Source of the DNA: Minisyncoccota bacterium
Lineage (GTDB): Bacteria; Patescibacteriota; Minisyncoccia; UBA6257; HR35
Assembly: GCA_938048445.1 (NCBI GenBank)
Contig: CALIVE010000076.1
Span: 1 to 7,353, forward strand
Length of the DNA: 7,353 nucleotides
Reading direction: 5' to 3'
This document shows positions 1-7,040 of this stretch, in pieces (position 1 is the stretch's first letter; every line of letters begins with the position of its first letter). Below the pieces are notes generated by a model. The model was given only the letters and a program-made list of their open reading frames with translations, was not told where the DNA came from and ran no database searches. Made by a program: the position numbers and the translations under genes.

Positions 1-1
1 T

Positions 2-1609
2 TTTACTGAAAAAGAGAAAGAATTGATAGAAAATGCTCTAGTATCAGCTCTTCCTGTTTTTACTCCTCTTTCTGATGAAGAATATGCGAAAGTACGTGGT
101 GGAATAAAAGGAACAATAGAATACATAAAAAATGAAGTATTGAAAGCCCATAAAGATGATAAAAATTTAGGACAGATTAGGGGAGTATTAAATCAAATCT
201 CTGATATACTTGAACCTCATCTTGATGCTGGTCAAATTTCTTTGAAAGACAGAAAAAGAGTAAAAGATGAGATAGCTCAACAAATTGACAATTTAATAAA
301 GGATCGCATTTTAACTGAACAAGAAGGAGGAATGCTTAAAACAAAACTTCATGCTCAAGTTGATTTAATTCCATCTGCACGATTGACAAGAGGGGAAATT
401 GCCCTACAAATTTTAAAAGAAGAAGCTAAATGGTTAGGAGAAAAAATTACTCGTCCCATAAGTCTTGTAGCAGCTACTTTAGAAGCTTTTCCCGACATTC
501 CAATTTTGGATATCGATGCTCTTTTAAAAGATGTTCAGAATTTTAATGCTAGAAGAACAAGAAAAAGAGAGGCTGATCGTTTAGGTAAGCTCCATGATTT
601 AATGAATCTATGGGTTTCATGGGGCAAAGACACAACTGACTACAAAGGGATAGAAATAATGAGAAGAGTTTTAGAAGAAAAACAAGAGCTTCAAAATAAA
701 ACAATGGGAGAAACTCATGCTACTTTACATGAACTTTATACTGCTTTAGAAGGAAAGGATATGCCGCGAGCTAATGCAGCATTAATGATTTTGGCAGAAA
801 ATAATGATATAAATGAGATATTTAAAGGAGAATGGGCAGAAAAATTTGCTCCTTATTTGAAAGAATTTTTGACTCAAGATCTTTTAAATAAAAAATTGGA
901 AATTTTTAATCAACAAACAGGCAAAAGAGAAACTATAGAAATCACTCCTGATAAAATAGATGAAATATTAAATACAGCTAAGGCTAAAGGTGAGGTTAAT
1001 CCTGTTTTTATGCGAGAGATGATAAAAAATATTTCTTTAATGGCAGCTAAAGATGAAGCAGTTGCAGCAAAATTAGCCAATATGATTGGTATGATTACTT
1101 TAGAACATGGAGCTCCTCATATGGGATATGCTATTTCTCGATTTAATCCTGTAACCGGAAGATTAGAATTTTCTCCTTTCCAAATTTATATTGATGAAAG
1201 AGGAAGGCTTGATATAACTCTTAGTCCCCAAACAATTTATGAGATTGTTGGAAAAATGAAAAATCTTTCTCAAAGAATGATGTATCAACGAGCTCACCCA
1301 GCATTATTTGCTACTGAGGATATGTATGGAAACATGAGAGGAATTAATCCATTAAATATGGCTATTTTGATTAACGCTGAAGCATCATTTTTCCAGCGTC
1401 CTTATGAAATGAGAGCTGATGTCGTGGCTAAACTCACCGCTTCTTCGGAATTTCAAAGAGATTTTGAAAACCTAATACGAGAGATGGAGACCTATCCATA
1501 TAGGTTTATCACTCCATTTCGACCAACAACTCATGATGTTTTAAATCAAGCAAGAGCAATGAGAAGTTTCATGGACACATTAAAGAAGGCTCGTTATTTA
1601 ATAAGATAA
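2..1609 (+). CDS. Large hypothetical protein, 5'-truncated by window edge
   Basis: I do not recognise this family. The reading frame is open to the left edge from base 2, and the TTG at 23 is preceded in frame by seven sense codons (FTEKEKE). The TTG is therefore probably an internal leucine and the true start lies outside the window. About 535 residues are visible. Numbering from that TTG, the protein is mostly charged helix up to about residue 355. A less helical section follows (about 360-400, with an HGAPH motif at 362-366 and a strand-like stretch around 383-400), then a Met-rich stretch (about 412-440) and a basic tail ending in KKARYLIR. No membrane segment, signal peptide or nucleotide-binding motif is visible, and the visible part has no cysteine. 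It ends 6 bases before the next gene, so it is probably co-transcribed with the secretion genes downstream. A lineage-specific T4SS component or client is an inference from position only. The coding call is firm; the function is unknown. Confidence 0.85.
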   Translation, partial: FTEKEKELIENALVSALPVFTPLSDEEYAKVRGGIKGTIEYIKNEVLKAHKDDKNLGQIRGVLNQISDILEPHLDAGQISLKDRKRVKDEIAQQIDNLIKDRILTEQEGGMLKTKLHAQVDLIPSARLTRGEIALQILKEEAKWLGEKITRPISLVAATLEAFPDIPILDIDALLKDVQNFNARRTRKREADRLGKLHDLMNLWVSWGKDTTDYKGIEIMRRVLEEKQELQNKTMGETHATLHELYTALEGKDMPRANAALMILAENNDINEIFKGEWAEKFAPYLKEFLTQDLLNKKLEIFNQQTGKRETIEITPDKIDEILNTAKAKGEVNPVFMREMIKNISLMAAKDEAVAAKLANMIGMITLEHGAPHMGYAISRFNPVTGRLEFSPFQIYIDERGRLDITLSPQTIYEIVGKMKNLSQRMMYQRAHPALFATEDMYGNMRGINPLNMAILINAEASFFQRPYEMRADVVAKLTASSEFQRDFENLIREMETYPYRFITPFRPTTHDVLNQARAMRSFMDTLKKARYLIR

Positions 1610-1615
1610 TTTGTT

Positions 1616-2467
1616 ATGTTAGATATAGCAAAAATTTCTTCTCAACAATTAAAGGAACAATCTTTTATTGAAGAAATTAAAAAGGAAATTGATGAATTAA
1701 TTAAAAGATTTAACTCAAGAGATGCCTTTATATTATCTCGCAGACTTAAAGAAAAAATAGCTGAAGATCCGTCTTTAAGAGAAATTTATAAAGAGATTGT
1801 TCCTCAACTTGATTTTATTGCTATTGGTTATTTAAACAAAGAAGAAATAGTAAAATTGATAAAAGATCATTTTGGGATCCTTCTTAACTTTCCATTTGAT
1901 TCTTTAAGACCGTTTGACCTTATTCGTCATAAATTTAGCCAACTTCCTTTTATTGAGCACGAACTTTTAAGAGTAGAAATTAGCAAGGCTTTAAAAGAAA
2001 ATGAAAATGTTATAACAAAAAATCCAATTATTTTAGAAAAAAGAGGTGAAGTTCCACCAACGGTAAAAAATTGGCTTATTGATTATGATATAAGATTGGA
2101 AGGAAAACCAGATCGGGCGATGGCAAGAACAGAATATTTAACTAACAGCGTAAATATTGTTAAACTTTCTCCTCAAGAAAAAGAAAAAATTCAAGAGTTA
2201 ATTAAAATTTATGATTATGTAAATACTTGTTCTTTATTTCCTAGTGCCTATGCTCAAGATCTCATTGTCGATTGGCCTGAAAAGACATCATTTGTGATTT
2301 CAGAAGGTGACGTAATTGTTTCTCTTCCTCCACCTGAAGAAATTCCTTTCTGGGCTAGAACGACTCTAAAAGAAGAAACACCTTTAGAAGAAGAAACACC
2401 TTCAAAACCTTCTGAGTTATCTTCTTTTGAAAAAAAATATTTTGAGGAAGAAAAAGAGAGTAAATAG
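1616..2467 (+). CDS. Helix-rich hypothetical protein with Patescibacteria-type module
   Basis: This 283-residue protein has no assigned function. The N-terminal ~140 residues are charged and helical, with no membrane segment or signal peptide. A more distinctive module spans about 146-205: it opens with VPPTVKNWLIDYD, continues through RTEYLTNS and closes with a helix around KLSPQEKEKIQELIKIYDYV. From memory, this wording (proline-threonine, then NWL.DY, then YL..S.N....LS..EK) recurs in hypothetical proteins of Candidate Phyla Radiation genomes; I could not search to confirm it. The C-terminus (about 238-283) is a Pro/Glu-rich, probably disordered tail containing a duplicated six-residue unit (KEETPL/EEETPS). 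The ATG is 6 bases after the previous stop and has no Shine-Dalgarno motif, so translational coupling is plausible. Its place in the operon suggests a link with the secretion system, but that is inference. Confidence 0.87.
   Translation: MLDIAKISSQQLKEQSFIEEIKKEIDELIKRFNSRDAFILSRRLKEKIAEDPSLREIYKEIVPQLDFIAIGYLNKEEIVKLIKDHFGILLNFPFDSLRPFDLIRHKFSQLPFIEHELLRVEISKALKENENVITKNPIILEKRGEVPPTVKNWLIDYDIRLEGKPDRAMARTEYLTNSVNIVKLSPQEKEKIQELIKIYDYVNTCSLFPSAYAQDLIVDWPEKTSFVISEGDVIVSLPPPEEIPFWARTTLKEETPLEEETPSKPSELSSFEKKYFEEEKESK
2371..2402 (+). repeat. 18-bp-period tandem duplication inside coding sequence
   Basis: The 14-base string agaagaaacacctt occurs at 2371-2384 and again at 2389-2402, an 18-base period. 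It keeps the reading frame and yields the near-identical peptide units KEETPL and EEETPS. It lies in the low-complexity acidic tail of the 283-residue protein and looks like a slippage-type expansion of a disordered linker. Confidence 0.7.
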
Positions 2468-2475
2468 AAAATAAT

Positions 2476-3423
2476 ATGAATGACTATTTAGACAAATTTA
2501 AAACACTACCAAAAGAATTACAAGATGCTGTTACTTCTGATGAAAAAGTTAAAATATTAGAAGAAATTGAGAAAAAATATAATTTAAAATTAGCAAAATT
2601 AGTTGTTCGAATAATGATTAAAGATATTTTATGGTCTGATTTAGAAAATTTTTTAATCACTGATTTTAAATTGACACCAGAAAAAGCTAAAGAATTAAAA
2701 AAAGATTTAAAAGAAAAGATATTTGATGAAGTTTTAGAATATTTAGAAATAAAAAAACAAGGTGGAATAGATGAGGTTGTTAAAGAAATAAAACAAAAAT
2801 TAAATCTTGTTTTTGAAGATGAAATTTTAGAAAGACGTTTTGAAAATATTATTAAAAGTTATTTAAAAGAAATTAGAAATGAGGCTCAAACTGAAGAAGT
2901 ACTTTCTCGGGCAAAAAAAATAGGCGGAATGGAATTTCCTTCTGAGAAAATTAATGAAATTATGAAAATATTAAAGGAGTTAAAAGGCTCTTTATTTTCT
3001 AGTGAAACTGAAAAAAATTTAAAAAATGAAGAATTTCCAGTTCAGATCAAAAGGCCAATTGGTGAAGAGAAATTAGTTGAGGATATAATTATTAAACCAA
3101 AAGCTATTGGACCGATCGAAGAGCTTTCAGAAATAACCTTGATTGATCTTCAAAGATGGGGAGGAGGAGAAAAAACATGTCAGATAATTTTCGATAAAAT
3201 TAATCTTTTGGCTGAAGAATCACTTTTTAAAAAATCAGAAGGAATCAATGCCTGGCAAAGAAGCCCTCTTTATCGTCTTTATTTAGAAATTGGTCAGGAA
3301 GCACTCGATAAAAAGAAATCTTTAGCTGAAATAATACAAGAGAGAAAGATAAATGGAAAACCAATTTTAGAAATTAACGATTGGGAAGCAATTAATGAAT
3401 TAAATAGAAAATTACATTTCTAA
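2476..3423 (+). CDS. Two-module helical hypothetical protein, Patescibacteria-type
   Basis: This 315-residue protein is strongly Lys/Glu-rich and helical, with no membrane segment and one cysteine (235). The N-terminal module (about 1-95, opening with the LPKELQDAVTSDEK wording followed by KYNL) resembles a small helical domain that I recall as common in Patescibacteria hypothetical proteins ('L..E.Q.A..S.E....I..I..KY.L'). A variable linker spans about 135-215. The C-terminal module (about 216-315) runs from LIDLQRWGGG through KINLLAEESL, the GINAWQRSPLYRLYLEIGQE stretch and IIQERKINGKP to a closing INELNRKLHF; this too matches, from memory, a module of that group. The function is unknown. 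The ATG (2476) is 8 bases after the previous stop, and the gene ends 4 bases before the PrgI gene. This placement suggests it belongs to the secretion operon, perhaps as a cytoplasmic partner. Confidence 0.87.
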   Translation: MNDYLDKFKTLPKELQDAVTSDEKVKILEEIEKKYNLKLAKLVVRIMIKDILWSDLENFLITDFKLTPEKAKELKKDLKEKIFDEVLEYLEIKKQGGIDEVVKEIKQKLNLVFEDEILERRFENIIKSYLKEIRNEAQTEEVLSRAKKIGGMEFPSEKINEIMKILKELKGSLFSSETEKNLKNEEFPVQIKRPIGEEKLVEDIIIKPKAIGPIEELSEITLIDLQRWGGGEKTCQIIFDKINLLAEESLFKKSEGINAWQRSPLYRLYLEIGQEALDKKKSLAEIIQERKINGKPILEINDWEAINELNRKLHF

Positions 3424-3427
3424 AATT

Positions 3428-3850
3428 ATGAGATTTGTTATTCCTCAATTTATCGAGATGGAACCAAAAATTATTGGTCCAATTACGCCAAGACAATTTA
3501 TCCTTTTGATTTTTGGCGGTGGAACAATTTTTCTCTGCTATAAAATTTTTGATTTTTGGGTTTTCATTATTTTAACCTTCTTTTTTATCGGGCCAATTTT
3601 TATTGCCTTTACTTTTGTTAAAGTCAATGGTCGACCATTTCACTATTTTGTTTTAAGTTTTCTTCAAACAATAAAAAGACCTTCTTTAAGAATTTGGCGA
3701 AAAGAAATTGTTTTTGAAAAAGAATTTAAACCTAAAGAAGAAAAAAAGATTACTGAAACATTTAAACCAAAACCTCCTTTATCTCGAAGCCGACTTTCCG
3801 AACTTTCTTTGCAAGTAGATACTGGTGGAAAATATATATCAGAAGAATAA
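3428..3850 (+). CDS. prgI: PrgI family protein, VirB3-like T4SS membrane subunit
   Basis: This 140-residue inner-membrane protein is the VirB3 counterpart of Gram-positive-type T4SSs and is expected to anchor or recruit the VirB4 ATPase. The family signature is clear at the N-terminus: VIPQFIEMEPKIIGPITPRQF (4-24), the amphipathic lead-in typical of PrgI. Two adjacent hydrophobic helices follow, at about 24-40 and 43-63, then VNGRPF (66-71) and the basic KRPSLRIWRK (83-92). The last 45 residues are a charged cytoplasmic tail, which makes the protein somewhat longer than a minimal PrgI core. The gene lies two genes upstream of virB4, with the TraC-like gene between, the order I recall for CPR systems. 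The start is the first ATG, 4 bases after the previous stop, without a Shine-Dalgarno motif. Family assignment is by motif recognition only. Confidence 0.9.
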   Translation: MRFVIPQFIEMEPKIIGPITPRQFILLIFGGGTIFLCYKIFDFWVFIILTFFFIGPIFIAFTFVKVNGRPFHYFVLSFLQTIKRPSLRIWRKEIVFEKEFKPKEEKKITETFKPKPPLSRSRLSELSLQVDTGGKYISEE

Positions 3851-3862
3851 AATAAAAAATTT

Positions 3863-4522
3863 ATGCCAAAACCTGCTTCAGTTCAAAAATATCTACCTAT
3901 TACTGGAATTAGAAATGATTGCGTGATTTTAAAAGATGGAACATTAAGAGCAGTGATTATGTGTTCCTCGATTAACTTTGCTTTAAAAAGTGAGAAAGAA
4001 CAAAACGCAATTATTTCTGGTTATATTAATTTTATTAATTCTTTAACTTGGCCAATTCAAATTGTTATTCAATCAAGAAAATTAAATATTGATCCATATC
4101 TTGAAGAATTATCTCGTTTAGAAAAAGAGCAAACTAATGAGCTATTGAAAATTCAAATGAGAGATTATATTGCCTATATTAAAGAATTAATACAGCTTGG
4201 TCAGATTATGGCAAAAAAATTTTTTATTGTTGTTCCTTATAATCCATTAGGTGATGTCAAAAGAAGTTTTTTTGAAAGATTTCTTGAGATCTTCAAAGCA
4301 CCATCTTTTATTAAAATGAAAAGAGAAAAATTTGAGAGATATCGGACTGAGCTTTTCAAAAGAGTAGATTTTATTATTTCTGGTTTAGCTGGGCTTGGAA
4401 TTAATGCTGTTCCTTTGGATACCCAAAGCTTAATTGAACTTTTCTACAATATTTATAATCCAACTGAATCAGTTCTTCAAAAAGTCGAGAAAGTTGAGAA
4501 ATTAAATATTGAATTATTATAA
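3863..4522 (+). CDS. TraC-like protein (VirB4 N-terminal-domain-like, no ATPase motor)
   Basis: This 219-residue soluble protein resembles the N-terminal part of TraC/VirB4-type proteins and is found as a separate gene in Patescibacteria T4SS clusters. The opening reads SVQKYLPITGIRNDCVILKD (6-25), followed by LRAVIMCSSINFALKS (28-43), IQIVIQSRKLNI (65-76) and a long helix (about 77-118). A strand FFIVVPYNP (120-128) comes next, then a basic helix and the closing FYNIYNP (194-200), a motif that in VirB4 proteins ends the N-terminal domain. There is no Walker A or Walker B, so it cannot hydrolyse ATP itself by the usual route. It ends 2 bases before the VirB4 gene, which implies coupled translation and probable physical partnership. 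It is not simply the missing half of VirB4, because the downstream gene has its own N-terminal domain. An adaptor or stator role is inferred. Confidence 0.85.
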   Translation: MPKPASVQKYLPITGIRNDCVILKDGTLRAVIMCSSINFALKSEKEQNAIISGYINFINSLTWPIQIVIQSRKLNIDPYLEELSRLEKEQTNELLKIQMRDYIAYIKELIQLGQIMAKKFFIVVPYNPLGDVKRSFFERFLEIFKAPSFIKMKREKFERYRTELFKRVDFIISGLAGLGINAVPLDTQSLIELFYNIYNPTESVLQKVEKVEKLNIELL

Positions 4523-4524
4523 AT

Positions 4525-6444
4525 ATGATCTTTAATCCATTCAAATTAAAAGAGAAAAAAACAAAAAAAGAGGAAAAACCGTCTGAAGAAGGTAAAAAAG
4601 AAATTGAGAAAGAATTGATTGAATTGGAAATAGCTTTGCAGAAAGGACTGGTTTCAATTCGCGATCTAATTGCTCCTGTTTCAATGAAAATAACTCCTCA
4701 TTATTTAGTTTTAGGTAATACCTATGCTAGAACAATTTTTGTTGTTGCTTATCCAGCCGAAGTCTCAGTTGGTTGGTTTACTCCAATTATAAATTATCCT
4801 GCTCCTTTAGATATTTCAATGTTTTTCTATTTTATTCCAACTGCTCCAGTTTTAAAACAACTTCAAAGAAGAGTTGGAACTTTAATGGCTGAAATAGAAG
4901 AGGACAAAGAAAAAGGTTTGCCAAGAGATCCAATGAAAGAAATTGCTTTAAAAAATATTGAAAAATTAAGAGATGATTTAACCCAAGGAACAGAACATTA
5001 TTTTCAATTTTCTCTTTATGTGACTTTGTATGCTGAATCAGAAAAAAAACTTGATGAGCTGACAGAAAAAATTGAAGGAATTTTTGGTTCACTGGCTACT
5101 TATACTAAAAGGGCTTTTTATCAAACTGAGCAAGGTTTTAATTCGACTTTACCTTTAGCTTTCGATGAATTAATGATTGGTACAAATATGCCAACTTCAG
5201 CCTGTGCTTCGTCTTTCCCATTTGTTTCTGCTGATTTAACTTCTGATCGAGGAATTTTATATGGGATTAATCGTCATAACAATAGTTTAATTTTATTTGA
5301 TCGTTTTTCTTTAGAAAATTATAATTCAACTGTTTTTGCCACTTCTGGCGCCGGAAAAAGTTATTTAGTTAAATTAGAAGTTTTACGTTCAATGATGTTT
5401 GGTACTGATATTATTATCATTGATCCAGAAAGAGAATACAAACATTTATCAGATGCAGTTGGTGGTAGCTATATCGATATCTCACTTGTCTCAGAAAGTA
5501 AAATTAATCCTTTTGATTTACCAAGGCCAAAAAAAGGAATAGAAATGAAAACAGCTGATATCATTCGTTCAGCTGTTGCTACTTTGAAAGGATTGCTTAA
5601 AATTATGATTGGTCGAGAAGAAAAAGGTCAAAAATTTTTTACTCCTGAAGAGGATTCATTACTCGATAGAGCTTTATTAGAAACTTATGCTAAAAAGGAT
5701 ATTGTTCCTGGTGCTGATTTAACTTACGTTGAAATGCCAACTCTTTCTGATCTTCAAGAAATTTTAGAAGGAATGAAAGGAGCTGAAAGTTTATTAGAGA
5801 GATTAAAAAAATATACTGAAGGAACATTTGCTGGCCTATTAAATCATCCAACCAATGTTGAATTAGATAATCAATTAGTTGTTTTTTCAATCCGCGACTT
5901 AGAAGATGAACTTAGGCCAATTGCTATTTATACAATCATTAATTATGTTTGGAATATTGTTCGTTCTGAACTGAAGAAAAGAATTTTGATTATTGATGAA
6001 GCTTGGTGGATGATGCAATATAGAGAAAGTGCTTCATTTTTAAGAGGATTAGTCAGAAGGGCAAGAAAATATTATTTAGGTGTGACAACTATTACTCAAG
6101 ATGTAGTTGATTTCCTTGCTTCTGAAGATGGGCGTGATATTGCTACTGTGACTAACTCAGCTTTAACTTTTCTTTTAAAACAAACACCAGCAGCTATTGA
6201 AACAGTAGCTAAAGCTTTTAATCTAACTGAAGGTGAACAATATTATCTTTTGAATTGTTCAGTTGGTGAAGGATTAATTTTCGCTGGCCAAAAACATGTT
6301 GCTATTCAAGTTGTTGCTTCCTATACTGAAGACCAATTAATTACTTCTGATCCAAGACAGCTCTTAGAGATTGAAAAAGCAAAGGAAGAATATGCTCAGT
6401 TTTTAGAAGAAGAAATGAAAGAGGAAGAGATGAAAGAAGAATAA
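4525..6444 (+). CDS. virB4: VirB4-family T4SS ATPase
   Basis: This 639-residue protein is the conserved energy-providing ATPase of T4SSs, expected to form hexamers at the inner membrane. After a Lys/Glu-rich leader (about 7-35), the N-terminal domain starts at IRDLIAPVSMKITPHYLVLG (45-64) and runs through RRVGTL and the FQFSLYVTLYAESEKKL stretch to about 250. The motor follows: Walker A FATSGAGKS (271-279, Lys278), the IIIIDPEREY segment (297-305), NPFDLP (328-333), Walker B ILIIDEAWW (487-495, Asp491/Glu492), an arginine-rich RGLVRRARK (507-515, possible arginine finger) and the TQD motif (Gln525/Asp526). The first Walker A glycine is alanine (Ala272), a change that I recall as tolerated in this family. 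All motor motifs are present, so it should be active. The C-terminus is a short EEEMK repeat. HerA/FtsK-type helicases share the fold, but the N-terminal domain and the PrgI neighbour decide for VirB4. Confidence 0.95.
   Translation: MIFNPFKLKEKKTKKEEKPSEEGKKEIEKELIELEIALQKGLVSIRDLIAPVSMKITPHYLVLGNTYARTIFVVAYPAEVSVGWFTPIINYPAPLDISMFFYFIPTAPVLKQLQRRVGTLMAEIEEDKEKGLPRDPMKEIALKNIEKLRDDLTQGTEHYFQFSLYVTLYAESEKKLDELTEKIEGIFGSLATYTKRAFYQTEQGFNSTLPLAFDELMIGTNMPTSACASSFPFVSADLTSDRGILYGINRHNNSLILFDRFSLENYNSTVFATSGAGKSYLVKLEVLRSMMFGTDIIIIDPEREYKHLSDAVGGSYIDISLVSESKINPFDLPRPKKGIEMKTADIIRSAVATLKGLLKIMIGREEKGQKFFTPEEDSLLDRALLETYAKKDIVPGADLTYVEMPTLSDLQEILEGMKGAESLLERLKKYTEGTFAGLLNHPTNVELDNQLVVFSIRDLEDELRPIAIYTIINYVWNIVRSELKKRILIIDEAWWMMQYRESASFLRGLVRRARKYYLGVTTITQDVVDFLASEDGRDIATVTNSALTFLLKQTPAAIETVAKAFNLTEGEQYYLLNCSVGEGLIFAGQKHVAIQVVASYTEDQLITSDPRQLLEIEKAKEEYAQFLEEEMKEEEMKEE
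6406..6441 (+). repeat. Short acidic tandem repeat at VirB4 C-terminus
   Basis: The last 12 codons before the VirB4 stop encode EEEMKEEEMKEE, a five-residue unit present twice plus a partial copy (15-base period). The copies are not identical at the DNA level (gaa versus gag), so the duplication is old or retained at protein level. It forms a charged tail, possibly a coiled-coil or disordered extension. Confidence 0.6.
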
Positions 6445-6459
6445 TTTAACATCAAATTT

Positions 6460-7020
6460 ATGACTAGAAAAATCATTATTATTGCTATTCTTTTGATTGT
6501 TATTGGTAGTATTTTGTTATTTCTTTCAACAAAAAAAGTAACAAAACCAACCCCTGTTAGCAACGTAGTTAATAAAGAAATTCCAGCTCAACCAAAAGAA
6601 AAAGTTGAAGAAGTTTATCAGCCAAAAGAATTGACAGAGGAAGAAAAATTGGCTTTATTAAAAAATGAATTAAAAATCAAAGCGCGGAATTTTGCTGAAA
6701 GATATGGTTCCTTTTCTACTGATGCTCGATTTGTTAATTTAATTGAATTAAAAGATGAAATGAGTAATCGGTTTTGGCAGGAGACAGAAGATTATATTTC
6801 AAAAAAAGAGAAAGAACCAATTCAAGAATTTTATGGGATAACGACAAAAGTTTTAAATGTTGAAGAATTAGCTTTCTCTGAAGATGAAGCAAAATATTTA
6901 ATTTCAACTCAAAGACAAGAAAAAAAAGGAACAACTGAAAAAGTTTTTTATCAGGAAATGGAATTGAAAATGATCAAAGAAAATAATGTTTGGAAAATTG
7001 ACGAGGTAAAATGGTATTAG
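6460..7020 (+). CDS. Single-pass membrane protein, putative VirB8/TcpC-like T4SS subunit
   Basis: This 186-residue protein has a basic start (MTRK), one strong hydrophobic helix (about 5-22), a Pro/Lys/Glu linker (about 25-60) and a folded domain outside the membrane (about 61-186). There is no lipobox cysteine and the helix is followed by Lys-Lys, so it is read as an uncleaved anchor. The domain begins with helices containing ARNFAERYGSFS (75-86) and a helix ending at about 113. It then has alternating strands and closes with MELKMIKENNVWKIDEVKWY (167-186). This helix-then-sheet order, ending in a W.I..V.W strand, is the pattern of NTF2-like domains such as those in VirB8 and the Gram-positive TcpC. 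A VirB8-like scaffold role fits its place right after VirB4, but sequence similarity across this fold is low, so this is a structural inference. The start is 15 bases after the VirB4 stop. Confidence 0.8.
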   Translation: MTRKIIIIAILLIVIGSILLFLSTKKVTKPTPVSNVVNKEIPAQPKEKVEEVYQPKELTEEEKLALLKNELKIKARNFAERYGSFSTDARFVNLIELKDEMSNRFWQETEDYISKKEKEPIQEFYGITTKVLNVEELAFSEDEAKYLISTQRQEKKGTTEKVFYQEMELKMIKENNVWKIDEVKWY

Positions 7021-7029
7021 ATTTATAAT
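6998..7029 (+). promoter_or_regulatory. Possible weak promoter ahead of the last gene
   Basis: TTGACG (6998-7003) and a perfect TATAAT (7024-7029) precede the ATG at 7041. The spacer is 20 bases, longer than the usual 17, which weakens the case. If it is used, transcription would begin about five bases before the ATG, giving an almost leaderless mRNA. In DNA this AT-rich a TATAAT by chance is common, so this is only a candidate. Confidence 0.2.
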
Positions 7030-7040
7030 AATAAAAACTT

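Noticed and set aside
23..25. TTG as the start codon of the first gene
   Set aside because: The frame continues upstream to base 2 without a stop, and a TTG start in the middle of an acidic helix is less likely than a truncated gene.
1106..1432. Zinc metalloprotease reading of the first protein (HGAPH and a later EMRAD motif)
   Set aside because: There is no HExxH motif, the His spacing does not match a known zinc site, and the two motifs are about 100 residues apart with no supporting context.
4832..5092. 86-codon open frame on the - strand
   Set aside because: It lies wholly inside the VirB4 coding region, which has clear family motifs in this stretch. The product is a Leu/Phe-rich antisense artefact of AT-rich DNA.
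5690..5890. 66-codon open frame on the - strand
   Set aside because: Antisense to the VirB4 motor domain, with no recognisable protein and no independent start signal.
3863..6444. Frameshifted or broken VirB4 gene split in two
   Set aside because: Both genes have their own good ATG and intact domains, and the downstream gene alone is a full VirB4 with N-terminal domain and motor.
6734..6934. 66-codon open frame on the - strand
   Set aside because: Antisense to the folded domain of the 186-residue membrane protein; its composition is that of a reversed Glu/Lys-rich gene.
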